Below, piece by piece: positions 23,589 to 34,024 of a stretch of 64,000 nucleotides of DNA. The DNA is from Streptomyces sp. XM4193 (GTDB lineage: Bacteria > Actinomycetota > Actinomycetes > Streptomycetales > Streptomycetaceae): positions 1,488,001 to 1,552,000 of the forward strand of contig NZ_JALLGK010000001.1 of assembly GCF_023072595.1 (NCBI RefSeq), written 5' to 3'. Within the stretch, counting starts at the first letter, position 1, and each line of letters begins with the position of its first letter. The position numbers were made by a program, and so were the translations under genes. The notes under the pieces were generated by a model. The model made no database searches, was not told where the DNA came from, and saw only the letters and a program-made list of their open reading frames with translations.

Positions 23589-25879
23589 AAGGCCGTTCCC
23601 ACGCCCGGGGTGCTCTCCAGCCAGATGCGACCGCCGTGGCGGTTGACGATCCGCTTGACCACCGCGAGACCCACACCGGCGCCGCCGGACTCGTCGGCCG
23701 CCGGTGCGTCGTGCAGCCGCCGAAACAGCTCGAACACCTCGTGCTGGCGGTCCGGTTCGATGCCGATGCCGTTGTCCCGCACCACGACCGCCAGCTCCTC
23801 GGCACCGCCGCAGACACCCTCGGCGCCCTCCACCGGATGCAGCTCGGTGGTCACCTCGACCTGGCGGGCCACCCCGTCGCGGGCGTACTTGGCGGCGTTG
23901 ACCAGCAGGTTGACCAGTATCTCGTAGAGCCGGTCGGGGTCGGCCCAGACCTTCGGCAGCGGCCCGCGGACCACGCGTACCCGCTGCTCGTCCAGCCGTT
24001 GGCCCGCCACTTCCAGCGCGGTGTCCAGCACCGCGTCCAGACCGACCTCGCTCACCCGCAGGCCGGCCCGGCCCAACCGGGCGTAGTGCAGCAGCGAGTT
24101 GAGCAGTTCGTCCATCCGGACGGCCAGGCGCTGCGTCGTGCGCAGTCGGCTGAGCGTGCGCTCGTCCAGGTCGGTGGCGTCCTCGATGGCGAACGTCGCG
24201 GCGTTGGAGATGCCGCGCAGCGGTTCCTTGAGGTCGTGGGCCGCGGCATGCACAAAGGTGTCGAGGTCCCGGTTGGTCTGCCGCAGCTCGTCGTTGAGCG
24301 CGTCCATGGCGTTGGCGTGCCGCAGCACCAACTCGGTCAGCAGCCGCCACAGTTCGAGAGCCGCCGAACGGTCCTGGGCCGTCCAGGGCAGGCTGCGTCC
24401 GCGCATCATGGCCCGGAACACCTCGCCCGAACCGCGCGGGGTCAGCCGCTCGCCGTGCGGACCCATGCGCACCGGTGACGACGGGTCGGCGGCCCACTGC
24501 CGGGGCGCCGGACGCTCCCCGCGCGACCAGGCGAGGAAGTCGCCCGTCCTGCTGAGCGGCACCATCAGCACACCGGCCGGCCCGTCGCCCGTCCGACCGG
24601 GAGCGGGCGCCAGCTCCTCCTCGGGCAGTTCGGCCAGCCGGTCCGTCGCCCACACCGCACCCGGCGCCAGCTCGGCGGCCTTGCGGCCCAGAGTCTCGAC
24701 CAACTCGTCCGGGAAGGCGTCACCGCCGCGGACGACCCGGCCGTTGCGGCTGAGGACGACCCCGTCGGCGTCCAGCAGCCTGGCCACCGCGTGGCCGTGG
24801 GTGCTCAGGCGGTCCTCCAGCCCGTTCTCCAGCAGCCCGGCCACCACGGCCGCGCGGCGTGCCGACTCGGCGAGCGCGTCGGCACGCTCCCGCTCCTCGA
24901 TCGCGGCCAGCTGGAGCGAGAAGGCGGCCCCGAACATCTCGCAGGCGGACCGCACTTCGGGGGTCAACCGGATCGGCTCGGCGCCGTGGCAGGCGATGAG
25001 GCCCCAGAGGCTGCCCTCCTGCAGGACCGACACGGACATGGAGGACCGGACCCCGATGTTGCGCAGATACTCGAGGTGGAACCCGGAGACGGTGCGCAGC
25101 GCCGCCTGCGAGAGGTCCAGCGGCTCACCCGTGTCGGGACGCCTGGACGGCACCAGACCCACCGTGGGGTCGTCCACGTCGCAGATGACCCGGATCCAGT
25201 TCTCCCGGTAGAGCCGGCGCGCCTGCGGCGGGATGTCGGTGGCGGGGAACCACAGCCCCAGCCACGCGTCCCAGCCGTCGACGACGTCCTCGGCGACCAC
25301 CTCGCCCGGACCGTCCTCCTCGTCGAACCGGTAGGCGACGACGCGGTCGAAGCCGGTCAGCGCGCGCACCTCGCGCACCGCGATCTGACAGCAGTCCTCC
25401 GCGGTGGTGGCCGAACGCAGCCTGGCCTGAGCCCGCCGAACTCCCTTGTAGAAGCTGGAGAAGGCGAACGGGTCGTTCTCCCGCGGCTCGAACTCCAGCA
25501 CCAGCATCGAGCCGCTGCGGTGCGCCGAGACATCCAGCGTCCGCCCGGTCGGACCGCTGTCCACCAGCACGGGAAAGGCGATCGGCACCTCGTCCTCGCC
25601 GGCCGCGGCCTCCACCGTCTCCAGGTAGTCGCGCTCCGGGAGCACCCGGGTCACCGGAGCGCCGATCAGCGCGTCCGGCTCCAGCCCGAGCACCTTGCCG
25701 GTGTTCTGCGCCGCGATCCGCACCAGCCCGGTGGCCAGCTCCACCGCGATCAGCGTGCCGTGCGACTGGACCCCGCCGAGCAGATGGATGGGTTCGCGCA
25801 CGCACTGTGTCAGGTCGAAGCCGCCGGAGACCTCTGCCTCGGCGGCATGCGCGCGGTCCGAGAGCCAGTCGTTCGCCAT
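23546..25879 (-). CDS. Bacteriophytochrome sensor histidine kinase (PAS-GAF-PHY-HisKA)
   Basis: A 777-residue soluble photoreceptor kinase. N-terminal PAS-like segment 'CVREPIHLLGGVQSHGTLI' carries a Cys at about residue 26, the position that binds biliverdin in bacteriophytochromes. The GAF domain has the canonical DIP motif 'WFPATDIPPQARRLY'. A PHY domain follows (about residues 330-530). The kinase core has H-box 'HAAAHDLKEPLRGIS', N-box 'NLLVNAAKYA', 'RDNGIGIEP' and 'GGAGVGLAVVKRIV'. It should sense red/far-red light and signal to the adjacent single-domain regulator. No heme oxygenase gene is in the window. ATG 25879 is chosen over 25948. The stop overlaps the convergent regulator gene by 43 bp. 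Confidence 0.9.
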   Translation of the reverse strand: MANDWLSDRAHAAEAEVSGGFDLTQCVREPIHLLGGVQSHGTLIAVELATGLVRIAAQNTGKVLGLEPDALIGAPVTRVLPERDYLETVEAAAGEDEVPIAFPVLVDSGPTGRTLDVSAHRSGSMLVLEFEPRENDPFAFSSFYKGVRRAQARLRSATTAEDCCQIAVREVRALTGFDRVVAYRFDEEDGPGEVVAEDVVDGWDAWLGLWFPATDIPPQARRLYRENWIRVICDVDDPTVGLVPSRRPDTGEPLDLSQAALRTVSGFHLEYLRNIGVRSSMSVSVLQEGSLWGLIACHGAEPIRLTPEVRSACEMFGAAFSLQLAAIEERERADALAESARRAAVVAGLLENGLEDRLSTHGHAVARLLDADGVVLSRNGRVVRGGDAFPDELVETLGRKAAELAPGAVWATDRLAELPEEELAPAPGRTGDGPAGVLMVPLSRTGDFLAWSRGERPAPRQWAADPSSPVRMGPHGERLTPRGSGEVFRAMMRGRSLPWTAQDRSAALELWRLLTELVLRHANAMDALNDELRQTNRDLDTFVHAAAHDLKEPLRGISNAATFAIEDATDLDERTLSRLRTTQRLAVRMDELLNSLLHYARLGRAGLRVSEVGLDAVLDTALEVAGQRLDEQRVRVVRGPLPKVWADPDRLYEILVNLLVNAAKYARDGVARQVEVTTELHPVEGAEGVCGGAEELAVVVRDNGIGIEPDRQHEVFELFRRLHDAPAADESGGAGVGLAVVKRIVNRHGGRIWLESTPGVGTAFYFTLGEGSVPPSA

Positions 25880-26247
25880 GGTGGTGCCGGGCCTCTCACC
25901 CGGGTTCGCCGGGGGTGCTGCCCGACGTGGCGGGCTCGTACGTCCCACGGTGGTGTGGACGTTCGCGGCCGACGGTGCTGTTCGCCGCCCCCGGAAACCC
26001 GTCTCGACGAGACGTCTCCGGTCGGGCGGACGCCGATCACCGGGCCAGCGTACGGGTCATGGCCGACGGGCGACACCCTGCCGGAGTCCCGGTGGGCGAC
26101 CGGCCGCCCGGGCGGGCCCGAGGAGCCGGACGGGCGGCCCGTACCCTCGGCCGCGGGCCGCGTGCGGCCGCCGAGGTGGCGAGCACCCGGAGCGGCGCCT
26201 GGGGCGTGCTCCGGGTGCTCGGTCGTGGCGGCTCGGTTCCGTGCCGG
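25880..26247. other. Intergenic region upstream of the phytochrome gene
   Basis: 368 nt between the phytochrome start and the stop of the ALDH-like gene (both minus strand). GC-rich with a short near-palindrome GTCTCGACGAGAC around 26010 and Arg/Pro-type pseudo-coding sequence in all frames. Presumably contains the phytochrome promoter; no convincing small gene seen. Confidence 0.45.
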
Positions 26248-27319
26248 TCAGTACGACGAGCCGGCGGCGCCGAGTGCGCCGGTGGGGTGCCAGACCGTCT
26301 TGGTCTCCAGGAATCCCAGCATCCGCTCGGTGCCCGGGTCCGCGGTCCAGTCGACCGGGGCGGGACGGCGTACACGCTTGAGGTTGTCGGCCGCGGCGAT
26401 CTCCAGCTCCACCGCCAACTCCCCCTCCGCGCCGGCGAGATCGATCGCGTTGACGTCCTGGTGCGAGGCGAGCGGCGGGCCCAGCTCGGCCGCCCGGCCG
26501 GACAGCACGTTGACCACGCCGCCCGGCACGTCGGAGGTGGCGAGCACCTCGGCGAGCGAGAGCGCGGGCAGCGGCGAGCGCTCGGAGGTGACGACCACGA
26601 CCGTGTTGCCGGTGACGATCGCCGGGGCGACCACCGAGACCAGGCCGAGCAGCGAGGACTCCTGCGGGGCCAACACCGCGACGACGCCGGTGGGTTCGGG
26701 TGTCGAGAGGTTGAAGTACGGGCCGGCGACCGGGTTCGCGCCGCCGGCGATCTGCGCGACCTTGTCGGACCAGCCCGCGTACCAGACCCAGCGGTCGATC
26801 GCCGCGTCCACCCGGGCGGCGGCCGCGGCCGGCGCGATCCCCTCGGCGTCGGCGACCTCGGCGGCGAACTGCTCCCGCCGGCCCTCCAGCATCTCCGCGA
26901 CCCGGTAGAGCACCTGACCGCGGTTGTACGCGGTCGCCCCCGACCAGCCGCCGAACGCCTTGCGGGCGGCGGAGACCGCGTCGCGCGCGTCCTTGCGGGA
27001 GGAGAGCGGCGCGTTGGCGAGCCAACCACCCTTGGAGTCCGTCACCTCGTACACCCGTCCGCTCTCCGACCGCGGGAACTTGCCGCCGACGAAGAGCTTG
27101 TACGTCTTCAGCACGCCCAGTCGCGGTGCGCCGCCCGAGCCGCCCTGCGAGGACTGCTTCCCGGCGGCCGGTCCCGAAGCCCCGGCCGCGTCCGCCGACT
27201 TGGCCGCCGTGGCCGACTTGGCAGGCCCTGACTTCCCGGCCGCCGCCTTCGCGGACCTGCCCGGCTTTCCGGCGCCGCCCGGTCCGCTCTTCCCGGCTGA
27301 CTTCTTCTTCGCTGCCGAC

Positions 27320-27327
<8 letters not shown>
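26248..27327 (-). CDS. Truncated aldehyde dehydrogenase-like protein lacking the catalytic Cys
   Basis: A 359-residue protein. The first 60 or so residues are Lys/Ala/Gly/Ser-rich low complexity, followed by an ALDH N-terminal/NAD-binding domain ('LFVGGKFPRSESGRVYEV', 'VVAVLAPQESSLLGLVSVVAPAIVTGNTVVVV', 'GGVVNVLSG'). It ends near 'LEIAAADNLKRVRRP', before the region that holds the catalytic Cys and the catalytic half of a normal 480-residue ALDH. It is therefore probably not an active dehydrogenase. The ATG overlaps the upstream full-length ALDH by 8 bp, so the two are translationally coupled and may form a complex. Last gene of the deoC operon. Confidence 0.85.
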
Positions 27328-28750
<1,423 letters not shown>

Positions 28751-28758
28751 GTGTGTCG

Positions 28759-29748
28759 TCAGTCCACCGTCACGTAGTCGGGACCGGAGTAGCGCCCGGT
28801 GCGCAGCTTCTGGCGCTGCATCAGCAGATCGTTGAGCAGGCTGGAGGCGCCGAAGCGGAACCACCGGCCGCTCAGCCAGTCCTCGCCCAGCGTCTCGTTC
28901 ACCATCACCAGGTACTTGATGGCGTCCTTGGAGGTCCGGATGCCGCCGGCGGGCTTGACGCCGATCTGGACACCGGTCGCGGCGCGGTAGTCGCGCACGG
29001 CCTCCATCAGCAGCAGCGTGTTCGCCGGGGTCGCGTTGACCGCGACCTTGCCGGTCGAGGTCTTGATGAAGTCCGCGCCGGCCATCATCGCCAGCCAGGA
29101 AACGCGGCGGATGTTGTCGTACGTGGACAGCTCGCCGGTCTCGAAGATCACCTTGAGACGGGCGTCCTCGCCCTTCTCGCGGGCGCACGCCTCCTTGACG
29201 GCCCTGATCTCCTCGAAGACCTGGAGATAGCGGCCGGAGAGGAAGGCGCCGCGGTCGATGACCATGTCGACCTCGTCGGCGCCGGCGGCCACCGCGTCGC
29301 GGGTGTCGGCGAGCTTGACCGGCAGCGCCGCGCGGCCGGCGGGGAAGGCGGTCGCCACCGAGGCGACCTTGATCCCGGTGCCGCGCAGCGCCTCGGCGGC
29401 GATCCCGGCCATGTCCGGGTAGACGCAGATCGCGGCGACCGCCGGTGTCTGCCGGTCGGTCGGATCGGGGTGGGCGCCCTTGGCGCACAGCGATCTGACC
29501 TTGCCTGCGGTGTCGGCGCCCTCCAGCGTCGTCAGGTCGATCATCGAGATCGCCAGATCGATCGCGTACGCCTTGGACGTCGTCTTGATGGAACGGGTGC
29601 CGAGAGTGGCGGCGCGGGCTTCCAGACCGACCGCGTCGACACCGGGCAGGCCGTGGAGGTAGCGGCGCAGTGCGGCGTCGGACGCGGTGGCGTCGGCCAG
29701 CGCGGCGGTCCCGGCGGTGGCTGTGGTTGTCACGGGAGGCATGCTCAC
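28759..29748 (-). CDS. deoC: Deoxyribose-phosphate aldolase
   Basis: A 329-residue class I aldolase that cleaves 2-deoxyribose-5-phosphate to acetaldehyde and glyceraldehyde-3-phosphate. Seen: 'ICVYPDMAG', 'VASVATAFPAG', 'ADEVDMVIDRGAFLSG', the Schiff-base Lys in 'GADFIKTSTGKVAVNATP' and 'GVKPAGGIRTSKDA'. Start: GTG 29748 lies 6 nt after a -10-like TATGCT, matching the leaderless pattern at add and pnp; ATG 29742 two codons on is the alternative. A reading from 29784 would translate the operator itself and is rejected. Operator CTACGCGCGTAG ends 13 nt upstream. First gene of deoC-ALDH-ALDH-like. Confidence 0.93.
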   Translation of the reverse strand: MSMPPVTTTATAGTAALADATASDAALRRYLHGLPGVDAVGLEARAATLGTRSIKTTSKAYAIDLAISMIDLTTLEGADTAGKVRSLCAKGAHPDPTDRQTPAVAAICVYPDMAGIAAEALRGTGIKVASVATAFPAGRAALPVKLADTRDAVAAGADEVDMVIDRGAFLSGRYLQVFEEIRAVKEACAREKGEDARLKVIFETGELSTYDNIRRVSWLAMMAGADFIKTSTGKVAVNATPANTLLLMEAVRDYRAATGVQIGVKPAGGIRTSKDAIKYLVMVNETLGEDWLSGRWFRFGASSLLNDLLMQRQKLRTGRYSGPDYVTVD

Positions 29749-29761
29749 CAGACGAGCATAT

Positions 29762-29773
29762 CTACGCGCGTAG
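29762..29773. promoter_or_regulatory. Putative nucleoside-regulon operator, copy 3 (deoC)
   Basis: Exact CTACGCGCGTAG palindrome. On the minus strand it is followed after 1 nt by TATGCT (29760-29755) and 6 nt later by the deoC GTG. As at add, the palindrome occupies the -35/-10 spacer. Confidence 0.75.
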
Positions 29774-29780
29774 CGACCTG

Positions 29781-29814
29781 TCATCCCCCGGATCGAATCC
29801 GATCCGGGGGATGA
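29781..29814 (-). terminator. Hairpin terminator of the orphan sensor kinase gene
   Basis: A 15-bp perfect stem (tcatcccccggatcg at 29781-29795, complement at 29800-29814) with a 4-nt loop, starting 8 nt after the kinase stop. It insulates the deoC promoter from read-through. Confidence 0.8.
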
Positions 29815-29822
29815 CCCGCGTC

Positions 29823-31223
29823 TCAGCCGCCCCAGCCGCGGGCGGCCGGCTCGGAACCGGAGGGGGAAGCCGCGGCCCCGCCGGTCTCCGGGGCCCCGCC
29901 TGCCGTCGGGGTGTCGCCGACTGCCCGAGCCCCGCCGGTCTCCGGGGTCCGGTCGCCGGTCGGGTCCTCGGCGGAGTCACCGGCCGGCAGTACGGCGCGC
30001 ACGACGAAGCCGCCGTCCTCGTGCGGGCCGGCGGTGAGGGTGCCGCCGAGCAGTTCGGCGCGCTCGCGCAGACCGGTCAGCCCGTTGCCGCCCGCGGGGA
30101 GCGACGGTGTGCCGTCGGGCGCCACGGGGGAGTTGCGTATCTCCACGACCAGCGCCCGTCCACCGGCACCGGAGCACCCCGCCGACCCGGCCGGCGCCGA
30201 CGGTCCTGCCGCTCCGGTGGAAAGGGTCACCGTCACCGCGGCCTGCGGCGCGTACTTGCGCACATTGGTCAGCGCCTCCTGGACGGTGCGGTACGCGGCT
30301 TCGCCGACCGTGGGCGGCCAGTCGCCGGGCGCCGTCGAACCGTCGTCGAACAGGGCGTCCAGCCCACTGGTCTCCACCAGCGACGGCAGCTCGGCCAGCC
30401 CCTGCCGGCCGCGCGGTGCCCGCAGCACGCCGACCAGATGCCGCAGCTCCTCCAGTGTGCTCACGCTCAGCCCGTGGATGGTCCGGCCGATCTCCTGGCT
30501 GCCCGGCTCGGTGGAGGTCACCTGGAGGGCGCCCGCCTGCAGCGAGATCATGCTGACCCGGTGCGAGACCAGATCGTGCATCTCGCGGGCGAGCCGCGCG
30601 CGTTCCTCGACGACTGCGCGTTCGGAGAGCAGTTCGCGCTCGCGCTCCTGGGTGCGGGCCAGCTCCGCCAGGCGGTCCGAGAGCTGCGCGCGGGTGCGCA
30701 CCAGCCGCCCCGTGGCGGCCGGGCCGGCGCTGAGCATGGCGGCCGAGAGCAGTCCGAAGAGGGCGTCCTCGAAGTTGAACGGCTCCTCCTCGGTGGGCAG
30801 CCAGGGACCGAGCCCGGCCACGAAGAGCAGCAGTACGCAGCAGACGAGCGTCCGCCGTCGCCGTACCTGCCGGGCCACCTGGTAGAGCGCGGCGAGCGGC
30901 GCGATCAGCAGATAGCCGTCGAAGGCCACCGGCAGCGTGAGCACGAACACCGCCAGCGGCCAGCGCCGCCGAAACAGCAGCGCGGCCACCGTCAGTACGT
31001 GCCAGACCAGCTCCCAGGCGCTCGCGAAGCTCAGGATCGTCAGCAGCTCCAGCGCCGAGGGCACCACCACGACGGCGGTCTCGGCGGCGGAGGACAACCG
31101 CCGGGTGCGGGCCGGAGCGGACCGTGCCGACCGCGGTGCGAGGCGGACGAACGGGCCCGGCCTCCCCGCGCCGGAACGTCCGGTCCGGCCGTCGGGCCAC
31201 CACCGCACCACTCGTACCTCCAC
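29823..31223 (-). CDS. Orphan NarL-type sensor histidine kinase
   Basis: About 466 residues. Four or more hydrophobic segments in the N-terminal half ('VLTVAALLFRRRWPLAVFVLTLPVAF', 'LVCCVLLLFVAGLGPW') form a membrane sensor. The kinase core has a HisKA_3 box 'EERARLAREMHDLVSHRVSMISLQAG', N-box 'YRTVQEALTNVRKYAP' and G-box 'GGNGLTGLRERAELLGG'. A C-terminal Gly/Ala/Pro-rich tail follows. No response regulator gene is adjacent, unusual for this family. The start is uncertain: GTG at 31223, 31211 and 31208 are all possible. Ends at a strong terminator. Confidence 0.83.
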   Translation of the reverse strand: MEVRVVRWWPDGRTGRSGAGRPGPFVRLAPRSARSAPARTRRLSSAAETAVVVVPSALELLTILSFASAWELVWHVLTVAALLFRRRWPLAVFVLTLPVAFDGYLLIAPLAALYQVARQVRRRRTLVCCVLLLFVAGLGPWLPTEEEPFNFEDALFGLLSAAMLSAGPAATGRLVRTRAQLSDRLAELARTQERERELLSERAVVEERARLAREMHDLVSHRVSMISLQAGALQVTSTEPGSQEIGRTIHGLSVSTLEELRHLVGVLRAPRGRQGLAELPSLVETSGLDALFDDGSTAPGDWPPTVGEAAYRTVQEALTNVRKYAPQAAVTVTLSTGAAGPSAPAGSAGCSGAGGRALVVEIRNSPVAPDGTPSLPAGGNGLTGLRERAELLGGTLTAGPHEDGGFVVRAVLPAGDSAEDPTGDRTPETGGARAVGDTPTAGGAPETGGAAASPSGSEPAARGWGG

Positions 31224-31347
31224 GTCAGCAGCGTGGAAGCAGCATGGTGCAGGAGCCGGAGCGGGGACAAGCGGGCCGGGTGGGGGCGGTGCGAATGATG
31301 CGGGACTGAGATTCGCGCCCTCCCGGGGGTGCGGCACAATCGGGACC

Positions 31348-31968
31348 ATGACCACTCCGGAGACGACCTACGCGGACCGCTGCTACCGCTCGGGAGCCGC
31401 GCTGCTGGGAGGGGTGCTGATGTTGGCGCTCCTGGCCTGGCTCGGCGGCGACGCGGTGCTGCGCGGTGAGGGCCGTGCACCGCTGACCGCGCTGACCGCG
31501 ATGCTGGCTCTGGCTCCGCTGATCGTCGCCTTCACGCTGCGCCCCGCGGTGTTCGCGGGCGACGAGCGGCTGCGGGTGCGCAATCCGTTCCGCACCATCA
31601 CCGTGCCGTGGGGATCGGTGGAGTCGCTGCGCTCCGGGTACTCCAGCGAGGTCGTCGCCGAGGGGAACACGTACCAGCTCTGGTCCGTGCCCGTCTCGCT
31701 GCGGGCCCGCAAGAGGGCCCAGCGCAACACCGCCAGGGTCGAGGCCGGCAAGAAGCCGCGCGGCGCGATGGCGGCGCTGCGCGGCGACGACCCGGAGAAC
31801 TCGGGCCCCCTGCGGGCGACTTCCGACGCCACCATGGACGAGCTGCGGGAGCTGGCCGACAAGCACGCCGAGCGCACCGGCACGCTCACCGTGCGCTGGG
31901 CGTACGAGATCCTCGTGCCCGCCGCCGTCGGCGCCGTCGGGCTGCTGCTCGTCCTGGCGCTCGGCTGA
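31348..31968 (+). CDS. PH-domain-like membrane protein
   Basis: A 206-residue protein with two N-terminal membrane segments ('GAALLGGVLMLALLAWLGG', 'LTAMLALAPLIVAFTL'). A central bacterial PH-like domain follows: 'GDERLRVRNPFRTITVPWGSVESLRSGYSSEVV'. A C-terminal membrane segment ('EILVPAAVGAVGLLLVLAL') ends the protein. This arrangement is common in actinobacteria and has no known function. ATG 31348 begins just before the first membrane segment. Divergent from the orphan kinase at 29823; followed by a bidirectional terminator. Confidence 0.83.
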   Translation: MTTPETTYADRCYRSGAALLGGVLMLALLAWLGGDAVLRGEGRAPLTALTAMLALAPLIVAFTLRPAVFAGDERLRVRNPFRTITVPWGSVESLRSGYSSEVVAEGNTYQLWSVPVSLRARKRAQRNTARVEAGKKPRGAMAALRGDDPENSGPLRATSDATMDELRELADKHAERTGTLTVRWAYEILVPAAVGAVGLLLVLALG

Positions 31969-31983
31969 CCGCCTCCCCGCCGC

Positions 31984-32029
31984 GCAGCGAGGGGCCGGTC
32001 CGACTCCCGTCGGGCCGGCCCCTCGCTGC
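31984..32029. terminator. Bidirectional hairpin between PH-like gene and phosphomutase gene
   Basis: A 15-bp perfect stem: gcagcgaggggccgg (31984-31998) pairs with ccggcccctcgctgc (32015-32029) around a 16-nt loop. Sits between two convergent stops. Confidence 0.8.
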
Positions 32030-32058
32030 TGTGCGCCGCTGCGGGGCGGTCGCGGGCG

Positions 32059-33777
32059 CTAGATGTCCGCGGCCGAGGCGATGTCCGTCTTCAGCCGTGC
32101 CAGCACCTGGTCGGCCTTCGCCCGCGCCTCGGGCAGCTCCGCGAGCTCCGCGACCGGAACCACGACCTCCAGATAGCACTTGAGCTTCGGCTCGGTGCCG
32201 CTGGGCCGGACGATCACGCGTGCCGCGCTCGTGCCCGAGAGCTGGTAGCGCAGTCCGTCGGTCGGCGGCAGGCCGGCGCTGCCCGTGCTCAGATCGTCGG
32301 CCGCGGTGACGGTCAGCCCGGCCAGGGCGCGCGGCGGGTCCGTGCGCAGCCGCCGCATACCCGCAGCGATCAGCGAGAGGTCGCTGACGCGCACCGAGAG
32401 CTGGTCGGTCGCGTGCAGGCCGTGGCGGACCGCGAGCTCGTCCAGCAGATCGGTGAGGGTGCTGCCCTTCTGCCGCAGCTCGGCGGCGAGTTCGGCGACC
32501 AGCAGCGCGGCGGTGATCCCGTCCTTGTCGCGGACGCCCTCGGGGTCGACGCAGTAGCCGAGCGCCTCCTCGTAGCCGTAGCGCAGGCCGGGGGCGCGCG
32601 AGATCCACTTGAAGCCGGTCAGCGTCTCGGCGTGCGGCAGCCCGGCGGCGGCGGCGAGCTTGCCGAGCAGCGTCGAGGAGACGATCGATTCGGCGAAGGT
32701 GCCGCTGACGCCCTTGCGCACCAGGTGCTCGGCGAGCAGCGCGCCCACCTCGTCGCCGTGCAGCATCCGCCAGCCGTCCGGCGCCTCGGCGTCCGGGACG
32801 GCAACCGCGCAGCGGTCCGCGTCGGGGTCGTTGGCGAGTACGAGGTCCACCGGGCCGCCGGAGTCCGCTGCGGCGCGCGCCGTGGCGTACGCCAGGTCCA
32901 TCGCGCCGGGCTCCTCCGGGTTGGGGAAGGCGACAGTGGGGAAGTCCGGGTCGGGTGCGGCCTGTTCGGCGACGGGTACGGGCTCGGGGAAGCCGGCGCG
33001 CACGAAGGCGTCGCCGACCAGCTCGCCGCCGACACCGTGCAGTGCGGTGTGGACGATCCGCAGCTCGCGCGGCGAGCCGGGGTCCACCACGGTGAGCGCA
33101 CGGGCCAGGTACGCCTCCACCAGCTCCTCGCCGAGCACCTCACCGCCGCCCTCGGCCAGCGGAACCTCCGCGAGACTGCCGACGGAGGCGATGCGTGCGG
33201 CGATGCCGGCGTCGGCGGGCGGCACGATCTGGGCGCCGTCGCCGAGATAGACCTTGTAGCCGTTGTCGCGCGGCGGGTTGTGGCTCGCGGTGACCATGAC
33301 GCCGGCGACCGCGCCGAGGTGGCGGATCGCGAACGCCAGCACCGGGGTGGGCAGCGGCCTGGGCAGCAGAGCGGCCCGCAGGCCCGCGCCGACCATCACC
33401 GCAGCGGTGTCCCGGGCGAAGTCGGCGCTCTTGTGGCGGGCGTCGTAACCGATGACGACGAGTCCGGGGCTCTCGGCGGGCGCGGTGGTCGCGCCCTCGG
33501 CGACCAGGTACCGGGCCAGGCCCGCGGCGGCCCGGACGACGACCGAGCGGTTCATCCGCATCGGGCCGGCGCCCAGCTCGCCGCGCAGCCCGGCGGTGCC
33601 GAACTGCAGTGTCCCGGCGAAGCGTTCGGCGAGCCTGGCCTGCGGCTGCACCGCCGTGCCGTCGGTCGCCTCGGCAGCCTCCAGCAGGGCGGCGAGCTCC
33701 GCCCTGGTGTCCGGGTCCGGGTCTTCGGCCAGCCAGGCGCGCGCCTGCGCGAAGAGCTCGTCGTCCTGCACGGTCAC
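32059..33777 (-). CDS. Phosphohexomutase-superfamily enzyme, probable phosphopentomutase role
   Basis: A 572-residue alpha-D-phosphohexomutase-fold enzyme of the long PgcA/PmmB type. Seen: phosphoserine loop 'GVMVTASHNPPRDNGYKVY', metal loop 'LANDPDADRCAVA', sugar-binding 'GYEEALGYCVD' and phosphate-binding 'RPSGTEPKLKCYLEV' at the C-terminus. It transfers phosphate between C1 and C5/C6 of a sugar phosphate. It follows purine nucleoside phosphorylase on the same strand within a nucleoside regulon, so converting (deoxy)ribose-1-phosphate to the 5-phosphate is the most sensible role; phosphomannomutase or phosphoglucomutase activity is the alternative. GTG 33777 has GAGAGG upstream. Confidence 0.88.
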   Translation of the reverse strand: MTVQDDELFAQARAWLAEDPDPDTRAELAALLEAAEATDGTAVQPQARLAERFAGTLQFGTAGLRGELGAGPMRMNRSVVVRAAAGLARYLVAEGATTAPAESPGLVVIGYDARHKSADFARDTAAVMVGAGLRAALLPRPLPTPVLAFAIRHLGAVAGVMVTASHNPPRDNGYKVYLGDGAQIVPPADAGIAARIASVGSLAEVPLAEGGGEVLGEELVEAYLARALTVVDPGSPRELRIVHTALHGVGGELVGDAFVRAGFPEPVPVAEQAAPDPDFPTVAFPNPEEPGAMDLAYATARAAADSGGPVDLVLANDPDADRCAVAVPDAEAPDGWRMLHGDEVGALLAEHLVRKGVSGTFAESIVSSTLLGKLAAAAGLPHAETLTGFKWISRAPGLRYGYEEALGYCVDPEGVRDKDGITAALLVAELAAELRQKGSTLTDLLDELAVRHGLHATDQLSVRVSDLSLIAAGMRRLRTDPPRALAGLTVTAADDLSTGSAGLPPTDGLRYQLSGTSAARVIVRPSGTEPKLKCYLEVVVPVAELAELPEARAKADQVLARLKTDIASAADI

Positions 33778-33915
33778 GTTCGTTGCCTCTCGGGGTGGTG
33801 GTGGCCGGCACGGGAGCCGGCCCGTTCGTGGTGCGGACGCCCGCGGGCCGGTCGGTCGGTGGCGACGCGACGCCTGGGGCGGTCCGACCGTCACCGGGTT
33901 CCACGTCCACCCGTT

Positions 33916-33956
33916 CCCGAACCGGCGGGACCCGAACCGGCGGGACCCGAACCGGC
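33916..33956. repeat. Tandem 15-bp repeat between pnp and the phosphomutase gene
   Basis: cccgaaccggcggga repeated exactly twice (33916-33930, 33931-33945) plus a 12-nt partial third copy. It fills part of the 247-nt gap between the two minus-strand genes; no coding function seen. Confidence 0.7.
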
Positions 33957-34024
33957 ACGGGGCCGACGGGGACGGGACCCGCCCGGTCCGGAGCACGGCG
34001 GGACCTGCGGGGTCCGGACGCGGA

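Noticed and set aside
29749..29784. N-terminal extension of deoC starting at 29784
   Set aside because: It would translate through the operator palindrome and the -10 element (TGRYARRYARL). GTG 29748 or ATG 29742 fits the family.
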